37,705 bases of DNA, from the NCBI GenBank assembly GCA_021789735.1, contig JAJYJB010000017.1, positions 1 to 37,705 of the forward strand, given 5' to 3'. The notes below the pieces were generated by a model. The model saw only the letters and a list, made by a program, of their open reading frames with translations. It searched no databases and was not told the DNA's origin. Numbering within the stretch: the stretch's first letter is position 1; every line of letters starts with the position of its first letter. This DNA is from Nitrospirota bacterium. Its GTDB lineage: Bacteria; Nitrospirota; Thermodesulfovibrionia; Thermodesulfovibrionales; JdFR-88. Made by a program: the position numbers and the translations under genes. Below, in pieces: positions 22,629 through 31,173 of this stretch.

Positions 22629-24023
22629 TCAGGCGTGTTTTTTTTGGCCGTCGTTACCGCGCAGGCGGGAATCCGCAGGCTCTTTGCCTGTGGCGGCGGG
22701 GCGCTTTGCGTATCCACCGATCTTAAGGTTTTTCAGCTTCGCCCGGAACGTGTTTCTGTTCATCCCGAGGGCCTTTGCCGCCCTGAGCTTGTTGCCCCCC
22801 ATTTCGCCCAGGGCCAGCTCTATGAGTGCCTTTTCCACCTCGCTTATGACGGTGTCATAAAGGTTAGAGCGCTCAAGCTGGGCCATCTTCCTCAGATACA
22901 GCCTGAGCCTTTCGTCAAGAAATTCTTTGAAGGAGCATTTCCCCAGAAACTCCGAGCCCAGGAGGTCCTTGTCCCCTATCGCGTTTGCCGTGCCAAGGAA
23001 AAAGGCCCTGTGCACAAGCTTTTTAAGACCTCCCACCCCTTCCGGGTATTCCCTTTCCGCAAGCGTTTCCCTGGCGCTTTTTGTGAAATATTTCTTCCCG
23101 GTCTTAAGGAACGCGGAAAGCTCCTCAAGAAAATGGTTCGCAAGGGGCACTATGTCTTCCTTGCGCTGTTCGATCGGGGGGACTTCGATGCCCATGTAAT
23201 CCATGCCCTGGAGCAGCTGTGCGTCCTCGGGGCAAAAACACCCCAGCATGACACGTACGTCAACACGAGCCGGGGCGGAGCCATCGGCTGAGTAAAAAAG
23301 TTCCTTTTGGGCTATCAGGTGCTTGACAGCGTCCGCCGCCTCTTCTCCAAGCGCCTTCAAGTCCTTTATCTTTATGAAAAGCGTGCCGCCCCTTGCGGCC
23401 ATTATCGAATCTGCCAGCCCATCGCCGCCCGTCATACTTACAAACGGCATGCCGGACCTGTGGCTCTTTGAATGTATGTGCCTGGCAACAAGCTCCCGCC
23501 CGGAGCCGGGCGGCCCGAAAAGGACCACCGGTTTATCGGCATTCGGGAAAGGCAGCGTTGCGGCGTCATCGGCCAGCTTCATGGCAGTCCTCATGGCGGC
23601 GCTTTTGGCGACTATTTTTGGCTCCGTGAGTGCCCGTAGCGTCTCCAGTTCCTGCCTGGCCGAAAAGCCTTCGTATATGTGGCGGAGGGTTTCTTTGAGG
23701 GTGCCGGGGTCCCCGCCGTTTCTCTCGAATACCGCGTAGGTTGCCCCGGCCCTCAGGGCCTCTTCCATTTTCCTGAAGTTGCCGTTGGACACCGCTATGA
23801 TGCTCGCCTCCGGATGGTAGGCCCTGAATGACGAAAGTATCTCCACGGAGCGCGGCATCCCGAGGTCTATCATCAACGGGTGGGTCTCATAGCCGGGCCT
23901 CCTCAGATTGGCCGGAAGGGCCTCTCTTAATTCAAAGGCATACCCTGACGGCCCGAGGTTTTTCTTTAAAAATTCCGCGTATGCAGTGTCTTTGCTGATT
24001 AGAAGAACTGTTCTTTCTGCCAT
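22629..24023 (-). CDS. NtrC-type response regulator with degenerate AAA+ domain
   Basis: 464 aa from the ATG at 24023. Layout: receiver-like domain (1-125, with Asp53 in LMIDLGMP), AAA+ domain (135-385), Fis-type helix-turn-helix (about 410-446: LGEMGGNKLRAAKALGMNRNTFRAKL). The AAA+ core is damaged: Walker A reads GPPGSGRE with Arg176 in place of Lys, Walker B reads GGTLFIKIK instead of GGTLFLDEI, and the GAFTGA loop that contacts sigma54 is absent. It cannot be a normal sigma54 activator and is more likely an ATPase-independent DNA-binding regulator. No kinase gene is adjacent. The last residues (DSRLRGNDG) are encoded by a dispersed palindromic repeat. Confidence 0.87.
   Translation of the reverse strand: MAERTVLLISKDTAYAEFLKKNLGPSGYAFELREALPANLRRPGYETHPLMIDLGMPRSVEILSSFRAYHPEASIIAVSNGNFRKMEEALRAGATYAVFERNGGDPGTLKETLRHIYEGFSARQELETLRALTEPKIVAKSAAMRTAMKLADDAATLPFPNADKPVVLFGPPGSGRELVARHIHSKSHRSGMPFVSMTGGDGLADSIMAARGGTLFIKIKDLKALGEEAADAVKHLIAQKELFYSADGSAPARVDVRVMLGCFCPEDAQLLQGMDYMGIEVPPIEQRKEDIVPLANHFLEELSAFLKTGKKYFTKSARETLAEREYPEGVGGLKKLVHRAFFLGTANAIGDKDLLGSEFLGKCSFKEFLDERLRLYLRKMAQLERSNLYDTVISEVEKALIELALGEMGGNKLRAAKALGMNRNTFRAKLKNLKIGGYAKRPAATGKEPADSRLRGNDGQKKHA
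22652..22674. repeat. Palindromic repeat of the ATTCCCGC...GCGGGAAT type
   Basis: TTACCGCGCAGGCGGGAAT closely resembles the widespread intergenic palindrome (Neisseria dRS3-like; consensus arms ATTCCC/GGGAAT). Here it lies inside the 3' end of the regulator frame and encodes its DSRLRGNDG tail. One arm has decayed (TTACC instead of ATTCCC). Confidence 0.55.
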
Positions 24024-24129
24024 GTTGCCGAGAAAAAAACGCCCCCTCCCCAATGGGGTGCTTCAAAAAGATGACGGAAATTAATACCAGTTACGGATGG
24101 CGGTTGTCAAGCCAAAAAAACGACCCGAT

Positions 24130-24159
24130 TTGTCAATGCCTCGTCTTAAAAGGTAAAAT
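24130..24159 (+). promoter_or_regulatory. Promoter of rarA, predicted leaderless
   Basis: TTGTCA (24130-24135), an 18-base spacer, TAAAAT (24154-24159). The ATG at 24165 is five bases on, with no Shine-Dalgarno. Confidence 0.6.
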
Positions 24160-24164
24160 TTAGC

Positions 24165-25451
24165 ATGGAGCTGTTCGAGTCAGGCGGCCCGCGTCCGGGC
24201 GCAGACGACGGCCAAAAGGACGAAAAACAAAAAAGTCAAAGGAAGCAACCCCCCCTTGCCTTCCGCATGAGCCCCCGCGACCTTGATGAATACCTGGGGC
24301 AGGCCCATATACTTGGGGAAGGCAAGCTTTTGAGGCGGGCCATCGAGGCTGACAAGATAACCTCCATAATCCTATACGGGCCGCCGGGCACGGGCAAAAC
24401 GGCTCTGGCCAGGGTCATAGCCAATCACACCAGGGCCAGGTTCGAATGGCTGAACGCGGCCACCGCCGGGCTCCCCGAAGTAAGAAAGGTGATCACGGAG
24501 GCCAGAAGGCAGGCGGGCGCCGGCCGCAAGACCATCCTTTTTCTGGACGAGATACACCGCCTGAACAAGCTGCAACAGGATGCGCTCCTGCCCGATGTGG
24601 AGGAGGGAAATGTCACCCTTATCGCCGCAACAGTGGAAAACCCGTTTTTCTATGTCAATGCCGCCCTGCTCTCCAGGAGCCAGGTCTTTGAGCTAAAACC
24701 CCTCTCCGAGGAGGACCTGCTTCGGATAATGGAAACCGCCCTTGCCGACGAGCAGAGGGGGCTTGGCCTCATGCGGGTCAAGGCCGATCAGGACGCGCTT
24801 GAGCACCTTGCCAGGCTTTCGGAGGGGGACGCAAGGAAGGCGCTTTCGGCGCTTGAGCTTGCGGTCCTGACCACCCGGCCCGGGGCTGATGGCGGAATAA
24901 GGCTGACCAGGCAGGTCGCGGAGGAGTCCATCCAGAAAAAGGCGGTCGTTTACGACAAGGCCGGAGACCAGCATTATGACACCATATCCGCTTTTATAAA
25001 AAGCATGAGGGGCTCGGACCCGGACGCGGCCATTTATTACCTGGCAAAGATGATCTACGCCGGGGAGGACCCGCGCTTCATCGCTAGAAGGATAATAATC
25101 TTTGCGGCAGAGGACATCGGGCTGGCAGACCCGCAGGCCCTGACCGTTGCCGTCTCCGCGCTGCGGGCCGTCGAGTTCGTGGGCATGCCCGAGGGGAGGA
25201 TACCCCTGGCCCTTGCCGTGGCCTATGCCGCAAAGGCGCCCAAGGGGAACGTCAGCTACATGGCCCTTGAGCGCGCGCTGAAGGACGTTGCCCAGGAGAG
25301 GACGCTCGAAGTGCCCGACCATCTGAAGGACGCCCACTACAGGGGCGCCAAAGAGCTGGGCCATGGCGAAGGATACAAATATTCCCACGACTATCCGGGA
25401 AGCAAGGTGGAGCAGGAATACCTGAGGGCAAAAAAGAAATACTTCGACTGA
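24165..25451 (+). CDS. rarA: Replication-associated recombination protein A (MgsA/RarA)
   Basis: 428 aa, normal length. AAA+ clamp-loader-like ATPase acting at stalled replication forks with SSB. RPRDLDEYLGQ-type entry (SPRDLDEYLGQAHILG), Walker A GPPGTGKT (72-79), Walker B LFLDEIHR (125-132), sensor and arginine-finger region NPFFYVNAALLSRSQVFEL, and a C-terminal tetramerisation domain (KSMRGSDPDAAIYYLAKMI, IARRIIIFAAEDIGLADPQAL). The first 30 residues are polar and unconserved. The ATG sits on the predicted transcription start. Convergent with ugd. Confidence 0.96.
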   Translation: MELFESGGPRPGADDGQKDEKQKSQRKQPPLAFRMSPRDLDEYLGQAHILGEGKLLRRAIEADKITSIILYGPPGTGKTALARVIANHTRARFEWLNAATAGLPEVRKVITEARRQAGAGRKTILFLDEIHRLNKLQQDALLPDVEEGNVTLIAATVENPFFYVNAALLSRSQVFELKPLSEEDLLRIMETALADEQRGLGLMRVKADQDALEHLARLSEGDARKALSALELAVLTTRPGADGGIRLTRQVAEESIQKKAVVYDKAGDQHYDTISAFIKSMRGSDPDAAIYYLAKMIYAGEDPRFIARRIIIFAAEDIGLADPQALTVAVSALRAVEFVGMPEGRIPLALAVAYAAKAPKGNVSYMALERALKDVAQERTLEVPDHLKDAHYRGAKELGHGEGYKYSHDYPGSKVEQEYLRAKKKYFD

Positions 25452-25500
25452 CCCTTGGTGTGGTGTCCCAAAAATCTTTGGTAAATCATTTATGAAACCG

Positions 25501-25557
25501 GAACCTATCTCAAAATTGATTTTGAAGCGAAAGAGAGAGGAATTTTGAGATAGGCTC
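25501..25557. repeat. 57-bp inverted repeat of the MITE-end family between convergent genes
   Basis: GAACCTATCTCAAAATT at the left pairs with AATTTTGAGATAGGCTC at the right (16 of 17). The loop contains TGAAGCG and purines. Sequence matches the ends of the element at 6717-6896, so it is an internally deleted or minimal copy. It sits between the rarA and ugd ends and touches the ugd stop codon; the hairpin may act as a two-way terminator (inference). Confidence 0.65.
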
Positions 25558-26861
25558 TAGCTCCTGCCCACGGAGCAGTATTTGAACCCCTCTTGGCGCA
25601 TCCTGGCCGGGTCATAGATGTTCCTGAAATCGAAAAAATAATGGCCTGCCAGGACACTCCGCATCCGCTCTATGTCCAGGTTCCTTAGCTCGTTCCATTC
25701 GGTCAGGATAATAAGGCCGTCAGCCCCCCTGGCCGCCTCGTACGGGTCCTTGAAATAGGCAACACCTTCAGGCAGCATCTTTTTGGCGGTTTCGCCGGCC
25801 ACCGGGTCAAACGCCCTTATCCCGGCCCCCTGCTTCATAAGCTCGCTGATTATGTCTACGGACGGGGCCTCCCGCATGTCGTCGGTGTTAGGCTTGAAGG
25901 ACAGACCGAGGACCGAGAGCGTCTTTCCGCCGACCTGGCCCATTGCGTCTTTTATCTTGTTCACCATCAGCATCTTCTGCTCTTCGTTTACCAGTACGGA
26001 GGATTCGATGAGCTTCAGCTCAAGGCCGTTCTCCCTGGCAAGGTTTATGATGGCCCTGGTGTCTTTCGGGAAGCATGAACCCCCGAAACCCGGGCCTGCA
26101 TGCAGAAATTTCGGCCCTATCCTCTTATCAAGCCCCATCCCCTTTGCCACCGTGCCCACGTCCGCCCCCACCTTCTCGCATAGCCTGGAAAGCTCGTTTA
26201 TGAAAGATATCTTCGTGGCCAGAAAGGCGTTCGAGGCATATTTTATGAGCTCGGCCGTCTCTATGTCCGTAAGCACGAATGGAGTGTCCAGGAGATAGAG
26301 GGGATTATACAGGTCCTTTAGTATGGCCGCCGCCTGTGGGCTTTCGGTGCCGATCACCACCCGGTTTGGCCGCAAGAAATCCTCAATGGCAGAGCCTTCC
26401 CTCAGGAACTCGGGGTTTGAAGCCACGTCAAAATCCCCGCCGTTCTTAAGGTTTTCCCTTATGAGCTTTTTAAGTTTGCTGCCTGTGCCCACCGGGACGG
26501 TGCTCTTGGTCACGACCACCTTGTAGCCGTCAAGGTTAAGGGCTATCTCCCTTGCGACCTCCTCCACGAAGCTCAAGTCCGCCGAGCCGTCGCCCCTGGG
26601 CGGCGTGCCGACCGCGATAAAAACCACCAGGCTCTGGTCCACCGCATCCGAAAGCCTGCTTGTGAACCGTAAAAAGCCTTTCTTTACATTCTTCTCTACT
26701 ATCTCCTCGAGACCCGGCTCGTAAAAAGGTATCCTGCCCGCATTCAGAGAGTCTATCTTTTCTTTATCCTTGTCCGCGCACACGACGTTCACGCCGAACT
26801 CGGCAAAGCAAGCGCCCGTGACCAGCCCCACATAACCCGTGCCGATTATTCCTATGTGCAT
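25557..26861 (-). CDS. ugd: UDP-glucose 6-dehydrogenase
   Basis: 434 aa from the ATG at 26861 (MHIGIIGTGYVG), with GGAG about nine bases upstream; a longer frame adds unconserved residues. It oxidises UDP-glucose to UDP-glucuronate with two NAD+, for capsule, exopolysaccharide or lipid A modification. Rossmann motif GTGYVG, catalytic Cys263 in GFGGSCFPKD, and the C-terminal UDP-binding domain (LGLSFKPNTDDMREAPS) are all present. A related UDP-sugar 6-dehydrogenase is possible but the sequence is typical of Ugd. No polysaccharide genes are adjacent. Confidence 0.95.
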   Translation of the reverse strand: MHIGIIGTGYVGLVTGACFAEFGVNVVCADKDKEKIDSLNAGRIPFYEPGLEEIVEKNVKKGFLRFTSRLSDAVDQSLVVFIAVGTPPRGDGSADLSFVEEVAREIALNLDGYKVVVTKSTVPVGTGSKLKKLIRENLKNGGDFDVASNPEFLREGSAIEDFLRPNRVVIGTESPQAAAILKDLYNPLYLLDTPFVLTDIETAELIKYASNAFLATKISFINELSRLCEKVGADVGTVAKGMGLDKRIGPKFLHAGPGFGGSCFPKDTRAIINLARENGLELKLIESSVLVNEEQKMLMVNKIKDAMGQVGGKTLSVLGLSFKPNTDDMREAPSVDIISELMKQGAGIRAFDPVAGETAKKMLPEGVAYFKDPYEAARGADGLIILTEWNELRNLDIERMRSVLAGHYFFDFRNIYDPARMRQEGFKYCSVGRS

Positions 26862-26988
26862 CGGAAAAAACTCCTTTTTCAAGAAAGATATTACTAAAAT
26901 ATAACTAAATTCAGGCACTTGTCAAAAAAATCGGCTTTTTCCGGGGCAGCCCTATTAAAATTTCGGGGCGGTTTGATATCCTAAATAG

Positions 26989-29631
26989 ATGCGTCTTCAA
27001 AGATTCCTGAAACCCTCCCGGTACGTGGGAAAAGAGATAAACGCTGTGCAAAAGGACGAAAAAACCCCCGTCAAGGTGGCGCTGGCCTTCCCGGACCTCT
27101 ATGAAGTGGGCATGTCACACCTGGGACTAAAAGTCCTTTACGACATAATCAACCGTCTGCCTTATGCCTCCGCAGAGAGGGTTTTCCACCCCTGGCTGGA
27201 CCTTGAGGCCTACCTGAGGGAGAACTCTGTGTCCCTGGGCTCACTTGAAAGCGGCAAACCGCTTTCAGGCTTCGACGTTATAGGCTTCAGTCTCCAGTAC
27301 GAGCTCTCTTACACCTCGGCGCTTAACATGCTGCGGCTTGCCGGGCTGCCGCTTGAAAGCAGGGAAAGAGCGGGCAAAAAAAGCCACCCGCTGGTGATCG
27401 CAGGCGGGCCTTCCACCGTAAACCCGGCCCCGGTGGCCCCTTTCTTTGATGCTTTCCTGGTGGGAGACGGCGAAGAAGCTGTCCCGCAGATGCTTGAAGC
27501 CGTCTTCAGATGGAAAATGGAGGGTGACGGGAAAAAGGCGTCCATTTTAGAAATCCTCGCTGGCATCGACGGGGTTTTTGTTCCTTCCCTATCACCTGCC
27601 GTGTCGGGGGGAAGGACAAGGCGCAGGATCATATCCTCGCTGGAAGACGCCCCTTACCCGGTCCGCCCTGTTGTGCCTTACGCGCAGCTTGTGCACGACC
27701 GGGTGAACGTGGAGGTGTCACGGGGCTGCACGATGGGCTGCCGCTTCTGCCAGGCCGGAATGATATACCGGCCGCTCAGGGAACGGACCCCGCAGACCGT
27801 AATAAGGCTTGCGGGCCAGGCGCTTGCGGCAACAGGGCACGAGGAGGTATCCTTCACCTCCCTTAGCGCCGGGGACTATAGCGGACTTCTGCCCCTCATC
27901 CGGGAGTTCAACAGGCGCTTTTCGGACAGGAATTATGCCGTTTCCCTGCCTTCGCTTCGGGTAAAGGCCGTAAACGCCGATGTGCTGAGGGAGATAAAAA
28001 CGGTCAGAAAAACGGGTTTTACCATCGCCCCCGAGGCCGCCACCGCCAGGCTGCGCATTGTCATCAACAAGGACTTCGAGGAGGAAGACTATGAGCGGGC
28101 GGTGGACACCCTCTTCAGGGAAGGGTGGCTCAACCTGAAACTCTATTACATGATCGGCCTGCCGACCGAGACCGATGAGGACATAGAGGCAATTCCGGCC
28201 ATGGCAATGAAGGCCCTCCGGGCCGCAAAAAAACACGCAAGCCGGGGAGCCAACATAACCGTCAGCGTCTCCAGCTTCGTTCCAAAGCCCCATACGCCTT
28301 TTCAGTGGTGCGGGCAGGAGAGCATGGGCGGGCTTGCCAGGAAAAAGGAGTTTTTAAGGAACTCGTTCCGGGGCGGCAGGACCAATCTTAAAGGACATGA
28401 CGAGAGACTCAGCCTGCTGGAGGCCGCCTTCGCAAGAGGGGATGAAAGGCTTTCGGCGCTGCTCCTCTCGGCCTACCGTCACGGCGCACGGCTTGACGCC
28501 TGGAGCGACGTCTTTAACTACGGCGCCTGGACCGCCGCCCAGGAGGAGACCGGCATAGACATCGCGTCCTGTGCCCAAAGGACATTTGAACCGGGCTGCG
28601 CCCTGCCATGGGGGCACATAGACATCGGCGTAAAAGAGTCGTTCCTGTTAAGCGAGTACCGCAAGGCCACGGGAGAAACAACTGAAAAAACGGCCGGCTG
28701 CGGCGTCAAATGCGCCGCCTGCGGGCTTGCCTGCGGCCCCGCCCATGGAAAGTCCCAAGCGGAAGCCCCGGCGCAGCGCCGTGATGAAGACGTCCCGGTT
28801 GTCTCTAACGACCATGAGTACCCCGTCCGTGAGGACTTGAAAGCAAGGGACACATTCAAACTGAGGCTTGAGTTTTCGAAAGCGGACCCCCTCGGGTGCC
28901 TTTCTCACCGGGAGCTCATGACCGCCATGACGCGAGCCATGAGGCGCGCCGGGCTTCCCCTAGAATATTCGGAGGGGTTCCATCCGGCCCCCAAGGTGTC
29001 CTTTGGGCCTCCGCTTGGTGTGGGCGTGCAGGGGAAACGGGAATATCTGGACGTTGCACTGTCGCGCCGCATCCCCCCGGACAGGGTTTTGGGGCCCCTT
29101 AACGCGGAGCTACCCCGGGGAATAGCGGTTTCGGCCGCCGTTCCTCTACCGGAGGGGGCGCAGTCGCTTCAGAGCTTCATAAGCGTCTATGTTTATGAGA
29201 TAATAGGCGTTGACTGCTCCCTGGCCGCCCAGTTCATGGCCAAAAGCGAGCATTTTGTGGAACGGGAAGACAGGAAGGAAGACGGAAAAAAAGACAGAAA
29301 AAACAAAAAAGGGAAAAAAAGCGCAGACCGGGGAGACAGGCAAGGCAAAAAAGTGGATATCAGGCGCATGGCGGAGCAGGCGGATGTCCTTGACAATAAC
29401 GGCATCAGGCTCTGGCTCAGGGACGACCCCGAGGGCCCCAAGGCGCGGCTGGATGAGGTGTTGTCGGCGATGTTTGGCGCGGCGGCGGAACATGCCGTGG
29501 CGATAAGGACGAAGATGCTTGGCGAAAGGGACGGGGCTTTCATATCGCCAATGGACGTTGCAGCCCAAACGGACTTTACCACTGAAAAGGCCTGCCGGCC
29601 GGAAGAGAAAACACAGGGAAAAGGGCATTAA
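26989..29631 (+). CDS. Fused radical SAM protein (TIGR03960) and DUF2344 protein (TIGR03936)
   Basis: 880 aa. Residues 1-235: B12-binding-like N-terminal domain (VALAFPDLYEVGMSHLGLKVLY). Residues 240-540: radical SAM barrel with CTMGCRFC (Cys247/251/254). Residues 571-582: a CxxxCxxCxxxC cluster. From about 620: DUF2344 (RLEFSKADPLGCLSHRELM, SEGFHPAPKVSFGPPLGVG). A Lys/Asp-rich insert (about 760-787) interrupts this last domain. The reaction is not established; the family commonly lies beside rng and ribosomal genes, and rng follows after 9 bases, suggesting RNA or ribosome modification. TATCCT six bases before the ATG suggests a leaderless start. Confidence 0.9.
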   Translation: MRLQRFLKPSRYVGKEINAVQKDEKTPVKVALAFPDLYEVGMSHLGLKVLYDIINRLPYASAERVFHPWLDLEAYLRENSVSLGSLESGKPLSGFDVIGFSLQYELSYTSALNMLRLAGLPLESRERAGKKSHPLVIAGGPSTVNPAPVAPFFDAFLVGDGEEAVPQMLEAVFRWKMEGDGKKASILEILAGIDGVFVPSLSPAVSGGRTRRRIISSLEDAPYPVRPVVPYAQLVHDRVNVEVSRGCTMGCRFCQAGMIYRPLRERTPQTVIRLAGQALAATGHEEVSFTSLSAGDYSGLLPLIREFNRRFSDRNYAVSLPSLRVKAVNADVLREIKTVRKTGFTIAPEAATARLRIVINKDFEEEDYERAVDTLFREGWLNLKLYYMIGLPTETDEDIEAIPAMAMKALRAAKKHASRGANITVSVSSFVPKPHTPFQWCGQESMGGLARKKEFLRNSFRGGRTNLKGHDERLSLLEAAFARGDERLSALLLSAYRHGARLDAWSDVFNYGAWTAAQEETGIDIASCAQRTFEPGCALPWGHIDIGVKESFLLSEYRKATGETTEKTAGCGVKCAACGLACGPAHGKSQAEAPAQRRDEDVPVVSNDHEYPVREDLKARDTFKLRLEFSKADPLGCLSHRELMTAMTRAMRRAGLPLEYSEGFHPAPKVSFGPPLGVGVQGKREYLDVALSRRIPPDRVLGPLNAELPRGIAVSAAVPLPEGAQSLQSFISVYVYEIIGVDCSLAAQFMAKSEHFVEREDRKEDGKKDRKNKKGKKSADRGDRQGKKVDIRRMAEQADVLDNNGIRLWLRDDPEGPKARLDEVLSAMFGAAAEHAVAIRTKMLGERDGAFISPMDVAAQTDFTTEKACRPEEKTQGKGH

Positions 29632-29640
29632 AACAGGTCA

Positions 29641-31149
29641 ATGGCTGGACTGAACAGTATACTTGTGAACGTTACGGGGCATGAGACCCGCCTTGCGCTG
29701 CTTGAGGGCGGACAGGTCGTGGAAGTCTATGTGGAGCGCAGGAAGAACGCGAGCCTGGCCGGCAACATCTACAAGGGAAAGGTCCTGCGCATCCTGCCCG
29801 GAATGAGGAGCGCCTTCGTGGACATCGGGCTGGAGAAGGCCGCATTCCTGTACGTTGCCGACATACGCACCGACATAGTGGAGGATTACGCCCTGATGTT
29901 CGAGGACGAGAACTTCTCCGGCCTCGATTTCCTTCATGGCAAACGGCAGGAACTCCACATAGAGGAGCTCCTGCATGAGGGGCAGGACATCCTGGTGCAG
30001 GTCTCCAAAAACCCCATAGGAAGCAAGGGCGCGCGCGTTACCTCCTACGTGACGCTTCCCGGCAGGTACCTGGTGCTGATGCCCAACCTGGAGCACATAG
30101 GCCTTTCGCGCAGGATAGAGGACGAGCAGGAGCGCACGCGGCTGCGGGAGATAGTGGAGGCCATGAGGCCAAAGAACTTTGGCCTCATAGTGCGGACGGC
30201 AAGCGAGGGGGCATCGAGGGAAGACCTCCAGAAGGACCTCGACTTCCTCAAAAGCCTGTGGGAAAGCGTTGTCCTGAAGAACGAGAAGTGCGGCGCGCCG
30301 GCGCTGGTGCACGGCGACCTGGACCTGGTCCTGAGGAGCGTGCGGGACCTCATGGGCAGCGGCGTTGACGAGATGGTCATAGATTCAGAGAAAAAATACC
30401 TGGAAGTCAGAAATTTCGTGCAGAGCTATTTCCCCAAACTTCTGGGCAAGATAGACCTCTACGAGGGGGACGAGCCTCTCTTTGAGGGCTATGGAATAGA
30501 GGCGGACATATCGAGGGCCCTGGGCAGAAGGATATGGCTTAAGTCCGGGGGCTACATCGTGATAGACCAGACGGAGGCAATGTCCGTAATAGACGTAAAC
30601 ACCGGCAAGTATGTGGGCAAGCAGGACCTTGAGGACACTATCCTGCGCACCAACCTGGAGGCGGTAAAGGAGATAGCCTACCAGATAAGGCTCAGGAACC
30701 TGGGCGGGATAATAATCGTCGATTTCATAGACATGGAGCTGGCCGAAAACAGACAGAAGGTTTTTTGCGCTCTACAGGAAGCGATGAAAAAAGACCGCAC
30801 AAAGAGCACCATCTCCCAGATAACGGAACTCGGACTCATCCAGATGACCAGGAAGCGCGTAAGGGAGAGCCTCGTAAGGACCCTCCTTGAACCCTGCCCG
30901 TACTGCGAGGGCAAGGGCACCATAAGGTCCGTCACCACCCTCTGCTACGAGATATTCAGAAAGGCGGAGCGCATGGCAAAGCACGGCCTAAAGCACATTG
31001 TCATAACCGCGCATCCGCAAGTGGCAGAGCTGCTACTGGATGAAGAGCGGCAGAAACTGGAGGAGATAGAGAACGCTTACGGGCTTGAGGTGACCATTAA
31101 CGAGGACCCTGCCCTGCACCAGGAAAACTATGAGATAACGGCGCTCTGA
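29641..31149 (+). CDS. rng: Ribonuclease G (Rne/Rng family)
   Basis: 502 aa, the length of RNase G rather than RNase E. S1 domain in the first 130 residues (GNIYKGKVLRILPGMRSAFVDIGLEKAAFL, in parts), catalytic Asp318 (SVIDVNTGK) and Asp361 (IVDFIDME), spaced 43 residues apart as Asp303/Asp346 in E. coli RNase E, and the zinc-link CPYC at 419-422. It processes 16S rRNA 5' ends and mRNAs. An AGG lies a few bases before the ATG. Second in a transcript with the radical SAM protein; larE follows after 24 bases. Confidence 0.96.
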   Translation: MAGLNSILVNVTGHETRLALLEGGQVVEVYVERRKNASLAGNIYKGKVLRILPGMRSAFVDIGLEKAAFLYVADIRTDIVEDYALMFEDENFSGLDFLHGKRQELHIEELLHEGQDILVQVSKNPIGSKGARVTSYVTLPGRYLVLMPNLEHIGLSRRIEDEQERTRLREIVEAMRPKNFGLIVRTASEGASREDLQKDLDFLKSLWESVVLKNEKCGAPALVHGDLDLVLRSVRDLMGSGVDEMVIDSEKKYLEVRNFVQSYFPKLLGKIDLYEGDEPLFEGYGIEADISRALGRRIWLKSGGYIVIDQTEAMSVIDVNTGKYVGKQDLEDTILRTNLEAVKEIAYQIRLRNLGGIIIVDFIDMELAENRQKVFCALQEAMKKDRTKSTISQITELGLIQMTRKRVRESLVRTLLEPCPYCEGKGTIRSVTTLCYEIFRKAERMAKHGLKHIVITAHPQVAELLLDEERQKLEEIENAYGLEVTINEDPALHQENYEITAL

Positions 31150-31173
31150 CAGAAAAAAAAGGGGCTTTTTGTT

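Noticed and set aside
22371..23291. 306-aa plus-strand frame running from the phosphorylase gene into the regulator
   Set aside because: It overlaps two well-supported genes in other frames and has shadow-like composition.
24436..24450. tRNA T-loop-like sequence GGTTCGAAT
   Set aside because: It lies inside the conserved coding sequence of rarA and no cloverleaf can be drawn around it.
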